A DNA stretch of 64,000 nucleotides from Myripristis murdjan (lineage: Eukaryota > Chordata > Actinopteri > Holocentriformes > Holocentridae). The position numbers and the translations under genes are program-made. Under the pieces are notes generated by a model. It ran no database searches and was not told the DNA's origin. It saw only the letters and a program-made list of their open reading frames with translations. Positions 49,116 through 61,846 of the stretch are shown in pieces. Within the stretch, counting starts at the first letter, position 1. Each line of letters starts with the position of its first letter. Where the stretch lies: NCBI RefSeq assembly GCF_902150065.1, contig NC_043986.1, positions 15,513,890-15,577,889 on the forward strand. The letters are read 5' to 3'.

Positions 49116-50591
49116 CGCAAACTGGCACAAATGCAGAGATACTCAAACTTGTATAAGTACATCAGAAAAACATAAAACTTCAGAGATCATGATTTGAAAT
49201 CCAGAATGTATTGCATCTACAACACAGTATACTGTAGTGGAATCATACATACACATACAAATACAGTGTAATGGTCCTGTTAGCGTGATAAACCCAAGGC
49301 CCAGGTTATCACTTCGGACCAGTCTACTGCTGACTCTACCAAAGTCCCATTTTCAAAATCCCAAAGGTTTGGTTAGTTTTACAGCAATTGCTTTAGTACT
49401 GACTAAAAATGACATCATAAAATCATCATACTGTAATCATCATCACCATGATGATGATCATCAAACAGACAGCACCATCAGATCATATGCTCAAACAGAC
49501 ATATCTTACATGAATCTAAGCTACATCCATTCTCTTCCTGGATCCAGATCACATCATCATTTCCACATTTCCAGAATTGTTTCATATAAGAAAACAAATG
49601 TTTTGAAACAAACAGTCATAAAACTTGTCACCATAACATTATATTTTTAACTACTCCTGCTAAACCAGATGGCTCATTGGACATCTTGGCCTATAGTGCT
49701 CGCTGGCCTGGTAATAATTCCCTTTACTCCTTTCATTTCACTTTAATCTTTGGCTTCTTTCATTTCATTTGCACATTCTCAACAGGGGACCATAACTTAC
49801 TGATTATGGTGTACCTGAAAGGTTTATCTCCACATGAGATTCACTATCTGACAAAAATGATGCCAATTCTTAGCAAATACCAATACTAATGTACTACGAA
49901 AATCAAAACAAATGTCGGACAGAATGTACATTAAGTACATGACTGATTAACAGAGAGCATCTTCTTTAGAGATGTTGAATACTACTTAAGGTTAAGATGC
50001 TTCTCTAACTTAGATATAGGCCTAGGGGATTTTGGAATAGAACCTTCCAATTTGTCAAAAAATAGGAGATTCAGACAAACTATCTGCTGATAAGAAGTGT
50101 AAGAACACAAACAGGTCCCAGCTTATGTGTTTTCCTTCAAGCTGAAATTAGATAATGTTTAAAAAAAAAAAAAAAAAAAAAAAAACTGAACACATGTGCA
50201 TGATGACCATGATGAACACTCAGAGTATGTATGGCGAATTCAACAGACATATCCCAAAGTTAAATAAGTTAAGGCACTCCATTACAATACATACTATGGA
50301 GTAAGTCAGACTGTCGCCAATAGCGGAGGATTTGCTAGACACACTACTTATCAAAGAGAATAAATAATTACAACAGAAACATGATACAATTATAAATAAT
50401 CTGAAATAAATACAACAGACCTATAATCTAGTCAGTGTACACAAGTAAACCATTCAAGACACTTAAACATACACAGTGCTGAAATATGACTTTGAAGGAT
50501 TTTTTTCCTCTATTTCTATGCAACTAAATGTTTAATCCTATCACTTAAGTAAACTTGAAATATGACATGAAATTATGAACTGAGTCCCCAT

Positions 50592-50597
50592 TTTATT
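50592..50597 (-). terminator. Possible kcna10 poly(A) signal
   Basis: TTTATT on the + strand is AATAAA in the minus-strand transcript, about 270 bases after the kcna10 stop. Confidence 0.5.
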
Positions 50598-50868
50598 TAC
50601 ATTGTTGTCAACTTCTTACAGTTGTCATATTAGACACAAAAGAGGTAAGTAAGGTTCATCCTGTATAACATTATAAAACATAATATTGCGTACCAGATAC
50701 AAATTTAATATCTTATTGATCCTATTTGCTAGAACATTTTTGAAGGAAATCACAGTTTCCATTTGCTCTGTACACTCTACATTAAAATGTTTTCCAGCTT
50801 TGTGGTAAAGTGTCTTTCTCCTGTTAAGTAGTGGAGTCTGTTTCTAATGTTTCTCTGCACAATGACAA

Positions 50869-52611
50869 TTATTTCCCTTTGTCACTCTGCCAAATGCCGT
50901 TGGCCTTGTTAAGCGAGGTGTTGCTCCCTGATTTGTTAGCTGTCTCAATCTTCATGGCTTGCTCAACAGCATCTGCCAAAGGTAACTTATCCTCTGCCTC
51001 TGTCTCTCTGTGGTAGAAGTAGTTGAAGTTGGACACAATGACGGGCACAGGCAAAGCAATGGTCAGCACACCAGCAATGGCGCACAAGGTGCCCACCATC
51101 TTACCCCCCATGGTGATTGGACACATGTCCCCATAGCCCACAGTGGTCATCGTGACAACGGCCCACCAGAATCCTTCAGGTATGCTGACAAACTGTGTGT
51201 TAGGCTCATCTACCTCAGCAAAGTAGATAGCGCTGGAGAAGAGGATGACTCCAATGAACAGGAAGAAGATGAGCAAGCCCAGCTCACGCATACTGGCCTT
51301 CAGAGTCTGTCCCAGAATCTGAAGCCCCTTGGAGTGACGTGAGAGTTTGAAGATACGAAAAACCCTGACCAGACGGATTATGCGCAGAATGGCCAAAGAC
51401 ATGTTTTGACCTGAGTTCTCTTCTGGCGTTGTGACCAATTCTGTAACCACAGTAACAAAGTAGGGGATAATGGATACAATGTCAATGATGTTCATAAGGT
51501 TGTGGAAAAACTCTCTCTTGCTAGGACAGACCAAAAACCGCACACACAGCTCAAAGAAGAACCAGACAATGCAGGCAGTCTCAATGATGAAGAAGGGATC
51601 AGAGAAAGTTGTAGGCTTGGCATTAGGTTGGGCCTGTGAACTGGAACCACTGGACTGGTTGAAAGGCTGCGCCACAGTGGGCCTGATTGGGTCTATTTCT
51701 TCCCGGAACTCTGGCAGTGTTTCCATGCAGAAGATGATGATGGAGATGACAATAACAAAAACAGACACCAGTGCTACACCCCGGGCCGCATTGGAGCTCT
51801 CTGGGTACTCAAAAAGCAGCCAGAATTGCCTATGCATGTCATTGGTAGGCAGCGGGATCTCAACATCTTTTATGAAACCTTCATCTTCTCTGAACTGCTC
51901 CATGGCCTCACTGCCAAGCTCATAGAAAAGAATTTCATCTGCAAACACATCTATGGGAACATTAGCTGGGCGTCTGATCTTACCCCCTGACTGGTAATAA
52001 TACAAGATCCCATCAAAGCTAGGTCGGTTCCGATCGAAAAAGTACTCGTTCCTCATTGGATCGAAGTAGTCCATCCTCTTCGAAGGGTCTCCTAGTAGTG
52101 TCTCGGGAAACTGGTCCAATGTTTTGAGCTGTGTCTCAAAGCGAAGGCCAGCAATGTTGATGATCACTTTTTGGTCTCCATCATCAAGCCCGCGTTTATC
52201 TACAAACAGGTCCTCGCAGCACTCTTTAGCTAATCGGCTGAAGATCGTCTCACTCTCCTTTGTGCCCTCGCTGCTTAGCAGCAATTTCCAGTTGGAGATC
52301 ATACTGGAGCAGCTGCTGCGCCCCCTTCTGCTTGGGGTTGGCATCGCTGGGGACTGGACACCCAGTGTCTGTGTGTGGGGATTGGGTGTGGATGATGAGG
52401 ACTCCCACATAGAGGAGGGAACGGGGCTGTGGTGGGAGGGTGTAGAGGTAAGTTGAGGGGCGTGGAGGTGATGGTTGCTGCCGGGGCTGCTGTGCTCTGG
52501 TGGCATGTCCACTGTGAGAGCCGTCGTCTCATCAGCATAGTTGTCCAACTCATCCTCCAGGCTGATATCAATGTCATCCAGGCTCTCAAAGTCTACCAGT
52601 GCCACCTCCAT
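50869..52611 (-). CDS. kcna10: KCNA10-like Kv1 (shaker) voltage-gated potassium channel
   Basis: Tetrameric plasma-membrane K+ channel subunit, 580 residues in one uninterrupted exon, as usual for Kv1 genes. The T1 tetramerisation domain lies about 148-245 ([20 protein letters not shown]). S1 is about 278-298, S2 336-358, S3 369-390. S4, at 405-425, has the regular Arg spacing [21 protein letters not shown]5 is about 441-463, the pore filter TVGYGD is at 490-495, and S6 carries PVP at 521-523. The N-terminus [10 protein letters not shown], the [10 protein letters not shown] and [16 protein letters not shown] blocks, and the C-terminal SLNKANG agree with KCNA10 as I remember it, rather than KCNA4 or KCNA5. 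It lacks the C-terminal TDV-type PDZ ligand of many Kv1 channels. It is about 70 residues longer than human KCNA10 (511), mainly in a Ser/Pro/His-rich segment before T1. The start has a strong GCAGCCATGG context. Confidence 0.95.
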   Translation of the reverse strand: MEVALVDFESLDDIDISLEDELDNYADETTALTVDMPPEHSSPGSNHHLHAPQLTSTPSHHSPVPSSMWESSSSTPNPHTQTLGVQSPAMPTPSRRGRSSCSSMISNWKLLLSSEGTKESETIFSRLAKECCEDLFVDKRGLDDGDQKVIINIAGLRFETQLKTLDQFPETLLGDPSKRMDYFDPMRNEYFFDRNRPSFDGILYYYQSGGKIRRPANVPIDVFADEILFYELGSEAMEQFREDEGFIKDVEIPLPTNDMHRQFWLLFEYPESSNAARGVALVSVFVIVISIIIFCMETLPEFREEIDPIRPTVAQPFNQSSGSSSQAQPNAKPTTFSDPFFIIETACIVWFFFELCVRFLVCPSKREFFHNLMNIIDIVSIIPYFVTVVTELVTTPEENSGQNMSLAILRIIRLVRVFRIFKLSRHSKGLQILGQTLKASMRELGLLIFFLFIGVILFSSAIYFAEVDEPNTQFVSIPEGFWWAVVTMTTVGYGDMCPITMGGKMVGTLCAIAGVLTIALPVPVIVSNFNYFYHRETEAEDKLPLADAVEQAMKIETANKSGSNTSLNKANGIWQSDKGK

Positions 52612-55600
52612 GGCTGCAGCTCAGCCAGAGCACCCCTCTGGGCTCCAGGACACACACACACACACACACACGCACACACACAGATGGGAGGCACTATCAC
52701 CGGGATCAGCAGCAGGGCTCAGAGCATCCAGCCTTCAGCAGGGCTTATGAGGTCAAAATTACAAATCCACTACTCCCTCCTCCCTCCAACACCTGTAGAA
52801 TGAGAAAGAAAGAGATAAGGGAGAGATAGAGAGACAGAGAGAGACAAAGAAAGAGAGAGAGTCAATGTGTTTATGTCGATGTCTAAAGGTTTGTTTTGTG
52901 TTCATTGCCATCAGGTGACACAAATATGACGTCTGAAGACACACGTTCTCCTCGTTCCTTAGATACCAGTTTCTTCGGAAACCAGCAGTGAATGAAAGAC
53001 AGGTGAGGGAGGAAAATATAGAGATGAAGTAAGAATGATAATATAGACAGCAAAGGAAGTAGAGCAGGGGAATTGTGAGTCAGCTTTGAAGCAAAGAAAA
53101 AATGATAATAGCAAGGGAACTTTCAGTTATTCTGGATGGAAATATAAAACAGTGACTGCTCTGTTGCCTCCTTCAACAGTTAATGAGGATGTACTCTGAT
53201 GAGTCACGCAAAAGTAAATAAGGAAAACCACAAACACATTCTTAGAAACTGTTATTGAGATGTTATAATATTTCTGATGGTTCTACTCAGTGTGTCAGAA
53301 ATGCCGAAATGCTGAAAAGTTTATAAGCTGGCATTCAGACCACATTTTAAAACATGACCTAAACACTTCTACTCTCTAGTGCATATGCGCTAACACAATA
53401 TGTCTATTAATTTCTCTTCCCCCCCACACACACATGCACACATACACATAGAAGGAAAGAGAGGAGAGGCACACACCCTGTTTATCAGTGTAATGACCCC
53501 AATCCAAGCTGTAGAAGGAGAAGGTTGCGCAAGGTAACTGAGGGTGTGCATTCATTAGTGCATAATTAACTGCACTTTGCATTGATAGCATAGGCCTAGC
53601 TTCCTGCAGACACCAGGCTCACATTTAAACCGTACTGTCTCTCCCACATAATTTCCTTTGTCCTTGAGGCTGAGATCAGTGATGCACCACAGGGCACCAG
53701 CCAAGTCTGCTCTGTTCCTGTTTTGCTGTCTTTATCTGGTTTTCGGCGTGCCAGTGTTTGTGTGATTTTTCACTACCCTGGTGGCTGCATTAAATAGTAA
53801 CCTGATCTGTGAGATGAGTGTGTGTGAATGTGTTTGTGTGCATGCATACACTGCATATGTGTGCGTGTTTGTGTGTGTCTGTGTGTGTCTCTGTGTGTGT
53901 GGTGTGTGTGTGTGTATGTGTGTGAGTGAGTGCTGACGCCTGCAGATGTTTAATTAAAGACTCCAGAGATGAGTCACCACCTACATCCAATGCCAGTGAT
54001 ACCAGTCCTGCTGGGAGAAGGAGAGAGATAGAGCGAAAGAGAGACGGGGAGAGATAGAGCGAGAGGGAGAGAGAGAGAGAAAGAGGGAGAGATGGGTGGG
54101 TGAGAGAAAAGGAGGATGACATGAAAATTGTTGGGAAGACAGCTGTGGGTGGAGGGATTGGGGAAAGAGTGAAAAGCTGGAGGGGGGGTGACGATGGGAT
54201 GGAGAAGAAGGAAAATGACAGTGTGAGAGAATGGGGGGTTGATAGGTGGGTGGATGGATATAGACAGGGTGATAAGAGAGCAGCCCTGACAAGAAGAGAG
54301 TGGAGGGTGAGTGAATGCACAAGAAACAGAGAAGAGAGTGTACATGAAACAAAGAAAGACAATGTCATAAATTGTAGAGTGGGAGAGGGTTAAACGAAGA
54401 AACAAAGATAGAAGTAAAGATGGTAATGACACTGTTGTTTAAGAGGAACAACGAGGAGAGTTGGAGTTTGACAGAGAAAGAGAGCAGCAAACCAAATCAG
54501 TGGGACTCCAATCTGCTGCAAGGCCAGCTTTAAAGTAAGATCTTCTTGTCATCATCATGAATGACTGAAGCCACACAACAAATAAAGGAAAACAACAGGT
54601 CAAAACCTCAAAAACCCAAATGATCCAGACCCTCCACTCATCTCCTCTCTTGTTCTCTCCTTTCCTCTCCTCCTCTCTGTATCCTACCACATGACTAGAA
54701 TGACATCACTTGACCCTTGGATTGACCAGAACTTTCTCATGATCTTAAAATAGAAACAGTAAACCCACATCCATTGCTAAGTGACCTGCCCTTGGATCAA
54801 TACCAGCAAATTAGCTACGCCAGTTTTACTGCTCTACTTGATCAATTCTCAGCGTGTTCTCCAATATTCCAATATGTCATCAATATCTAATTTTTCTTAA
54901 TGCAAAAGGGGGATCAGCCAACTCTTGAAGGCATTCATTGGAAGTTAACACAACAAACTGGAGGACGATACATTTTAAAAACACAAATGCTCAAAATAGA
55001 CTCAGTTATTAATAACCCTTAACCACAACAGTGTGCAGGAGCTGTAGAGGGTGTTATTGTTTTGGTTTAGATTGTACTTTCCATTAAGCACAGAATGACA
55101 TTTGACCTAAGACAAATTTGGTCTCTAGCTTCATAACTTTATTTCACAATGAAGGTATATGCAAACTAGATCTAGGTCTCTTTTCTTTAGGCTTCTATCT
55201 GTCAAATGAACATACAAGGACACAGGCATGTAATGCTGTAAATACTTGCCTGCAAATATGTGCACACAAGTTCACAGATAGAACACAAAGACATACACAC
55301 ACAGCCTACCTTCCTTTGTCGTAAGCTCTACAGACCACAAGAGCAGCCTATGACAGGCCGTAAGAGTACAGGATCAAGAGAGAGGGACAGAAGGGTCCTT
55401 CAGTAGTTCAGCCTCTTCTGCAGCCTCCCTCTACCTCCTCATTTGGGGAATCAGAATGGCTAATCTATCACAGACAACATTAGGTAACCTTATGCTAGAG
55501 AGAAACTAGAGCTGTGGCAAAGGCCACATGCGTGCACAGCCACATGCATGCATGCACACATGCATGCACGCACACATGCATGCACGCACACACACACACA

Positions 55601-55736
55601 CGCACACACATATGCATGGACAGAGGCATTCAGACAAGCAAAGGCAGACACAAGAAAACGTTACAAAACACTATGACACACAAATACTGCCTTTCATTCT
55701 TGCAAGCATCTGTGTATCTCTTTCTCTCTGTATGTA

Positions 55737-55792
<56 letters not shown>

Positions 55793-55889
55793 CATGTGTG
55801 ATTTATTGTTACTTAGTGATCTGATAGTTTGTGTTCAAGGCCTCCTAGACTGGAACGGTAACGTTCTCTCCACGCTTGACTGACTCACC

Positions 55890-55921
<32 letters not shown>

Positions 55922-57366
55922 TACACATACATACAACAAGGCCTTCTCCATGTCTGACTTACTTACAGTATCACACTCAAAGCATTCACTCCCTCTCCCC
56001 ACACCTTTTTCTCATTCAGTCTTAATTCAAGTCACTGAGGTTTCAATGTCAAAGCCTCCTTAAACTCTATATTGCATGTTTTTTTTTTTTTGCTTCAAGC
56101 TTCCTCTAAACTGTATACTTTTACACCATGTATTATTGATGACCGTCTAAACTATCAAAACAACTCTCCATCTCTAGTAAACATCACCTCCTCTGTAAAA
56201 TATCTTTCGTCACATAAGAAGGCAAAAGTAGAAATGCAATCTCTTGAGGGCTCCCAGGTGTTTCCCCAGCAACCATGAAGGTCACATGATAAACAATCTG
56301 CTGTCACATTCCCTGATGTGACACTATGACCCGCTCAGCCATACCTCGCTGTCCTCACACTGTCGAACTTTTTCGTTTCCACTCATAAAGCAGTGGAGAA
56401 AGGCATACATGGGAATGAAAGGAAGCTGTCACTCCAGTCGTGTTTCCATGACACAGAAGAAATGTGGGGACAGCTCCTGTGGACCGACACCTCTAAACAC
56501 CATGAAAAAAGTTTTAAATTCCATTAGTATTTTTATGGCTCATGAAGTCACACTTACACTCCTCTCATAATGGACACCCCTTATAAAAAAGCTCTGACCT
56601 ATAACGAGCCCTAACTAGGACAGGAAGTACCCAAACTGTCCACAACATTTGACCTACATGAATATCCAGAGCAAACCATTACAGAAACGGCCGATACTAA
56701 CAAAATAAATGTAACTATTGAATAGCAGAGGCACACATCTAGGACATCAATTTAACTGCAGCATGCCCAATAATACCTCTGAAAATCGATTAACTGAGAG
56801 CGATTACAGAATGTCCATGTACAAACCAGTCAAAACACAAGACCAGCTTGTCCAACATTTTCATTTTTTCCATAGCATGGTACAATTAAGGAACAAGTGA
56901 CTCATTTTGCATCATCTGTGCTTCAGTTTGATCAGGCCATTATATGATGTGCAGATCATGCATATAAGACAAAAATGCATTGTTTGCTGCCAAGTGCATA
57001 CAGAGAGTTGGCTTTAAGGAGCATTAGTTATTATTTAGGACATGCTCACACATATAAATCATACACCTTTTAATTTTTCGGCTGTGTGAAATTATATGAG
57101 ACACAGTGACAACAAGTGACAAAGGCTGATAGAGATGCAGAAAGCTGAAGAAAGTCTAATGTTTTTGCTGGGTTCTGTGATTTTATTCATTTTTCCATTA
57201 ATCAATTTGGTGATATTAATTAAAAAAAAAAAAAAAAACAGAAATGTACAACGTTCGGTGGAAGCGTATGCATGTAAGTGAAATTCTGTCTGGCTGGGTG
57301 GTTAAACATTCAGAGAGTTATTCACTCCAACGGTACAACTTAACATGCAAACACCACTAAATTACA
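52612..57366. other. Gene-free region upstream of kcna10
   Basis: No recognisable gene. The first kilobase probably contains the kcna10 5' untranslated region and promoter, and it includes a CA tract (52651-52681) and a GA-rich stretch. Further repeats are a GA/GGGA-rich block at about 54015-54300, CA/GCAT-rich DNA at 55540-55620, (TG)n at 55744-55790 and (CA)n at 55893-55920. Long open frames across 53790-54430 are Ser-Leu-rich translations of the GA block. Confidence 0.6.
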
Positions 57367-57368
57367 TA

Positions 57369-57550
57369 CACTATATGGACAAAAGTGCTGGGCCACCTAC
57401 ACACTTTTATGACATCTCATTCTAAATCCATAGGCATTAATATGGAATTGGTCCCCCATTTGTGGCTATAAGAGCCTCCACACTCCTGGGAAAGCTTTCT
57501 ACAAATTTTTGAGTGTGTATGAATTTTTGCCCATTCATCCAGAAGAGCAT
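57369..57550 (-). mobile_element. Tc1-like transposon end fragment
   Basis: Begins CACTATATGGACAAAAGT after a TA, the terminal repeat of a common fish Tc1 family. It continues with the reverse complement of a transposase C-terminus: the minus strand reads SFPRSVEALIATNGG and related residues. The other end and most of the transposase are missing, and sequence after about 57550 is not recognisably Tc1. Confidence 0.75.
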
Positions 57551-58734
57551 CGGCTCAAAAATGGATTTGTTGCATGGCCTGAAACGGCAAGTGTTTGCTG
57601 CTAAATACAACTTTGAGGTTTTATATCTAATTTTGTTAATTCAAATTCAGTTTTCTTCACTCTGGTCCAGGAAACACACACTAGAGACAAGGCTGCCAAG
57701 GGCCTCAAGCCACGTGGCTTTGTGTGCTCTCATCTCCTCAGTCAATAATCATGTCAATAATCTCCATGCACTTGGTAAGAGCTGCAAAGATTAGGATTAC
57801 GTGGACTTCATAAATTAAGATAAAATTGACTTTTGTCTAAAAAACAACACCTAGCTGTGTCTAGTGTTGTTTTTAGTTTTTTACCTAATGTTTGTTGTTG
57901 TTTTTTTTCCTAAACAAAATTTATGATAAAAATGATCATTTGCTTTTCTTTGAGATACTCACATGCAACACCCTGCAGTGATTTTGTACACGACCACAAC
58001 TCAGTATGTAATTATGATAGTGCTGAAACTAATGGCCTACCAGGCTGCACTTCACTGCTCTTCATCAATGCTGGCTGTCTGCATTACTGAAGGATTGTGT
58101 CTTCTATGGAGGTCAGGAATTGCTTTGACATGTTTGAAACTCCTCCACCTAGTGGGGAGAATGATGCTTGGCCATTGGCTGAGGAGATGAGCAAGGCACA
58201 GTGCCATATGTTTTCTGGTTGGCTAAACGAAGAGTGTTAGCCCGCCGTTGGCACCATCGGAGGAGGTGGCTGTCTTCCAGTCAACACCCAGGCAAAAATA
58301 GTCCCTCTTGTGTCTGGCAGTGTGTTTGAAGAAGCTCAATTTGAATTAACAGAACTGAATTTGAATCGAGGGAATTTAATTTAAAATTGTAAATAAAAGT
58401 TACATTTAATAATAATCTCATTTAATGACAAGCCATTGCATTCAAATTGCACCTTATAAATTCAGGTTTTTAATCTATGTAAACATAGTTTTTAATTAAG
58501 TGGTTCAAAGTGTGCCTCACAAACTAGAATTTATATAATCCAACAGCAATTTCACTCATTTCTTTCCATAATAAACAAAAGCCATCCAGTGGCCGGTACT
58601 GACTCAAACTGAAATGAACATGAAGTGAAAAATACATGAAGTGAATCAATGGAAAAAAATAAACAAGGGTGAGTATGAATGCACTCACCAAACATCACAG
58701 TATCCACTAATTAGATTTAGTGATATCTTATTTG
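57551..58734. other. Gene-free, no feature recognised
   Basis: AT-rich DNA, possibly containing degraded remains of the Tc1 copy. Short open frames have no identifiable domain. Confidence 0.5.
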
Positions 58735-58880
58735 CAAATGTGACATTCAGGCCTGATGGTGGTGCAACAGGGAAAGGTCATGAGGTCACTAAAGTTAATT
58801 GGATTCATCCTCTGAGAAGCATGAACGTGCTCACCAAAGGTCAAAGTTATCCACCTAATGGATTGTGAGATATCAAAAAC
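58735..58880 (+). repeat. Dispersed fish repeat fragment
   Basis: GGTGCAACAGGGAAAGGTCA, then ATTGGATTCATCCTCTGAGA and a CCACCTAATGGATTGTGAGA end. I recall this ordered pattern (GATTCATCCTCTGGG..ATGAA..TCCAATAGTTGTTGAGATAT) as a very common fish repeat. It is non-coding here despite a 75-codon open frame. Confidence 0.55.
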
Positions 58881-60100
58881 TGAAATTCCTTGGGCAGCAT
58901 GAATATGTCAAACAAATTACTTGACAATTTGTCCACTACATTTAGAGATATGTTGTAGTGACTAGTTGTGTACAAGTCAAATGTTTGAACTAGAACAAAG
59001 TAAACTAAACAGTGATGTCGGTAAAAGTATATAAAGTCTGAAAGTCCGAGTTATGGGTCATAGCATATGTTAACACAGAACGGACACAGAACATACAGCA
59101 CGACTAAGCAAAACAACAGCAGCTGTGTGCTATAGCAGTGAACACAAAATGTTTCTAAGGAGACAGTTTAACCTTGGCTCGGATGTGGCAGGACAGCATG
59201 TAACAGGGGTGTTAAATGGGGCCCACAGCCCCCACAGTACCTAGACTATTCTTGCCATGCTATTAATACACAGGGGATCAAGGCAGAAGCCTCTGAGTTA
59301 AAAATCTCTCACTAACACACATATGATATGCTCAAATGCACACAAACAGGCACAAATTCACAAAACTCTGTGAAGACCCTACAGCAATAGCACTGAGCCA
59401 CAAGCAGCGATGCCACTCTACACACCTGCCACGAAATAGAACGGCAAATCTTAGTTGGAGGTGATGCAGGAGTTCAAGCATAGGACAATTTTGGCATCTG
59501 AATAAGACCTTTTGTTTTTTTCCCTTGTTTTTAGTTTTGCACCTTGCTATCAAACCCTTTGCAAGTGTGGTTTTGAAAGTGACTTCTCATGCTGTACATA
59601 CTGAGCTACATTTTAGTAGCTGTGGCTTCACCATGTGTGTAAACATGAACAGATGTTCAGGCAGATCTAGCAAAAGTGCAAGCCCTTCCTCTTCTAGCTG
59701 GGCAACAACAAATTCAGACCCTGAGATCCTGACCTGGCAGCCCGCGTGTCCATTAGTATGTCCTCACATTAAAATAATACAACATTTAACCCTGATGCAT
59801 AAGCCCTCGAAACATTTACTAACAATCAACCTCTTCTTACTTTGATGGAGGATAGAGTAGAGGATCTACTGCATGATCTAACACCGCTGTCACTATATCA
59901 GCAGCTGGTTTACATGAAATATTTACACACAAACCCAAAGAAATATTTGCAAATGAATACATACTAGCATTTACTAATAATTTAAAACACCACTTCAGTA
60001 TTGTGTAGCATATTTCTGAAATATAGAAGCATTTCAGCACTCTTATATGCACATATAAGCATATCATCATACATAACAGGCAGGCAGGCATGCACACATG

Positions 60101-60106
<6 letters not shown>
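58881..60106. other. Gene-free, no feature recognised
   Basis: Unique-looking AT-rich DNA. I found no domain in any frame and no RNA gene. Confidence 0.5.
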
Positions 60107-60173
<67 letters not shown>

Positions 60174-60198
60174 AGTGAGAGAGAGAGAGAGAGAGAGA

Positions 60199-60243
<45 letters not shown>
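60107..60243. repeat. Compound (CA)n-(GA)n-(CA)n microsatellite
   Basis: About 31 CA units, then a GA block at about 60171-60200, then about 21 more CA units. Frames reading Val-Cys or Thr-His through it are artefacts. Confidence 0.95.
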
Positions 60244-60247
<4 letters not shown>

Positions 60248-60317
60248 TCTGCTAAAATTAGGTTGAGCTGAATTATGTCACATTTAGGTCCTAAATCCTC
60301 CCCACTCTACATATCAT

Positions 60318-60372
60318 ATTTTAATCTCAGTGAGGCCCTCCTGGTCAAATAAAGGTTAAATAAAAATATATA
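60318..60372 (-). repeat. Second copy of the TTTATTTAACC dispersed repeat
   Basis: On the minus strand it reads TTTAACCTTTATTTGACCAG, then GAGGGCCTCACTGAGATTAA. This is the same element as 33815-33900, diverged and shorter. Confidence 0.6.
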
Positions 60373-60689
60373 TAATTAAAAAAAGTTCAAAAAAAGTTCA
60401 TATTGTTTGTTAAGTGTAAAAGCTCTGTGTTGGCTGCTGGAAGTCGGACCCGATGGCTTTAGGTCTTTTAGGGCTTGAAATGTGATTAAAAGTTACAGGG
60501 GTCAAATGGAGGGCAAATATAATTTAAGTGCTCATTAAAGCCATTATCAGGTTTACAAAACCCATAAGCCATCTTTTTAGCTTTATACATTTTTAATGCA
60601 TTTTCAACGCTGCAGTGCTATGGGACAATCCATTCCATTCCATAAGGAACAATAAAAATGACAAAAAATGTACCTGTTTACAACACAAA

Positions 60690-61000
60690 CACACTACACT
60701 ATACTATACTATACTACACTATACTTTATGCTGTACTGAGGTGTACAACCCCGTATTGTATTGTACTGTTCTATACCAAATTGTACTATATTATATTATA
60801 CTACTATATATTGTATTGTACCACACCATACTTAACTGTTTTTTTATTTTATTCTGCTGTACTATCCTATCTTATTTCATAGAATACAATACCATATCCT
60901 ACTTTACTTTACTTTGCTGTACTGTACCGCACAATATTATACCATACTGTGTTTACCATACTACGATACCATACTTTGCCTTACCTTACATTACTACAAA
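60690..61000. repeat. Degenerate TATAC/TACTA-type pentamer repeat
   Basis: About 300 bp is built from diverged copies of ACTAT/ATACT-like words: a clean start (about 60700-60725), then GTATTGTATTGTACTGTTCT, then TACTTTACTTTACTTTGCTG. It yields a spurious 129-codon Tyr/Leu-rich frame. Confidence 0.75.
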
Positions 61001-61079
61001 ATAGCACACACATGCACACACACATGCACATGCACACATGCACCATGTCACACTGCAGCATAGGAAAATAAACATCTCT

Positions 61080-61814
61080 TTATTCAAGATTGAAATTTAA
61101 ATCCCTAAAATGATGTAATCCATTAAAATTATCTCTAAATGACATCTCACTTCCCTCATCCCAAACTGAGGTCCTGACTTATCTCATCATGTCTAGACTA
61201 CTGTAAATCCCTTTTTGCTTGTCTTAAACAAAAAAGGTTTAGACCAGCCACAGACTGTCTAAAATGCAGCTTCCAGGCTTTTAACTAGAACTAAGAGATG
61301 CGATCACATCACCCCAATAGCATGCCTGCACTGGCGTCCTGTATGTTTTAGAACTGATTTTAACTTTTATTGATAATTTAAGGTACTCCATGGTCTGGCT
61401 CCTGGTTATATTTTAGATTAACCCTGAATGAGCCTGTACATAGCCCGGGCTCTTCAGGCAGCGGACTCTTTCCTGCTTCAGAGTTTGGACTGAAGACTGA
61501 GGGATGCCAACTCTTTGTTGTCAGGATCCTGAACCTGCCTGAGGAAATCAGGCTGACTGAGTCAGTGTCATCTTTTAAAGCTCCTCTTAAAATGTACTAT
61601 TACAAAGCTTTATAATAGTAGTGAGACCTTAGAGTGATTTATAACTGATTTTTGTAGTTTTACTACAAAAACTACAAAACTCAAAATTGTTTGGGTTGTC
61701 TTTTCCTCTGCAAGTGTCTTTAAGTCTTAGTTTTAACGTCGTCTTCCTTTTTTAACCATGTTTTTGTCTTGCACCTTGTGATATAACCGTCGGTTTAAAA
61801 GTTATCATTGTGAT

Positions 61815-61817
<3 letters not shown>
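61080..61817 (+). mobile_element. Degraded LINE 3' end
   Basis: Broken frames recall the end of a fish LINE reverse transcriptase: HLDYCKSLFACL-like (about 61170-61225), RSHHP..CLHWRPVCFRTDF-like (61300-61365), KVLHGLAPGYILD (61380-61420) and SSFKAPLKMYYYKAL (61570-61610). A non-coding 3' part follows, containing a perfect hairpin (TTTTTGTAGT/ACTACAAAAA at 61649-61671), and the element ends in a (TTG)n tail at 61818-61860. Many stops show it is dead. Confidence 0.7.

Positions 61818-61846
<29 letters not shown>

Larger units (their letters stand above)
39597..50591. other. Gene-free, microsatellite-rich stretch
   Basis: No recognisable gene in about 11 kb. It contains (GT)n at 41095-41138, (TG)n at 42537-42563 and 42658-42738, (CA)n at 44491-44525, (ACGC)n/(AC)n at 45574-45675, (TG)n at 46835-46896, (CA)n at 49020-49114 and an A-run at 50161-50185. 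Several stretches look unique (for example 43900-44470 and 48600-48780) and could hold regulatory DNA, but nothing in the sequence proves it. Confidence 0.6.

Noticed and set aside
50869-52456. Several + strand open frames opposite kcna10
   Set aside because: They are antisense shadows of a highly conserved channel exon.
53790-54432. Overlapping long Ser/Leu-rich open frames
   Set aside because: They translate a GA/GGGA-rich low-complexity block, with no conserved domain and several frames open at once.
60615-61004. 129-codon Tyr/Leu-rich open frame
   Set aside because: It is the product of the decayed pentamer repeat.
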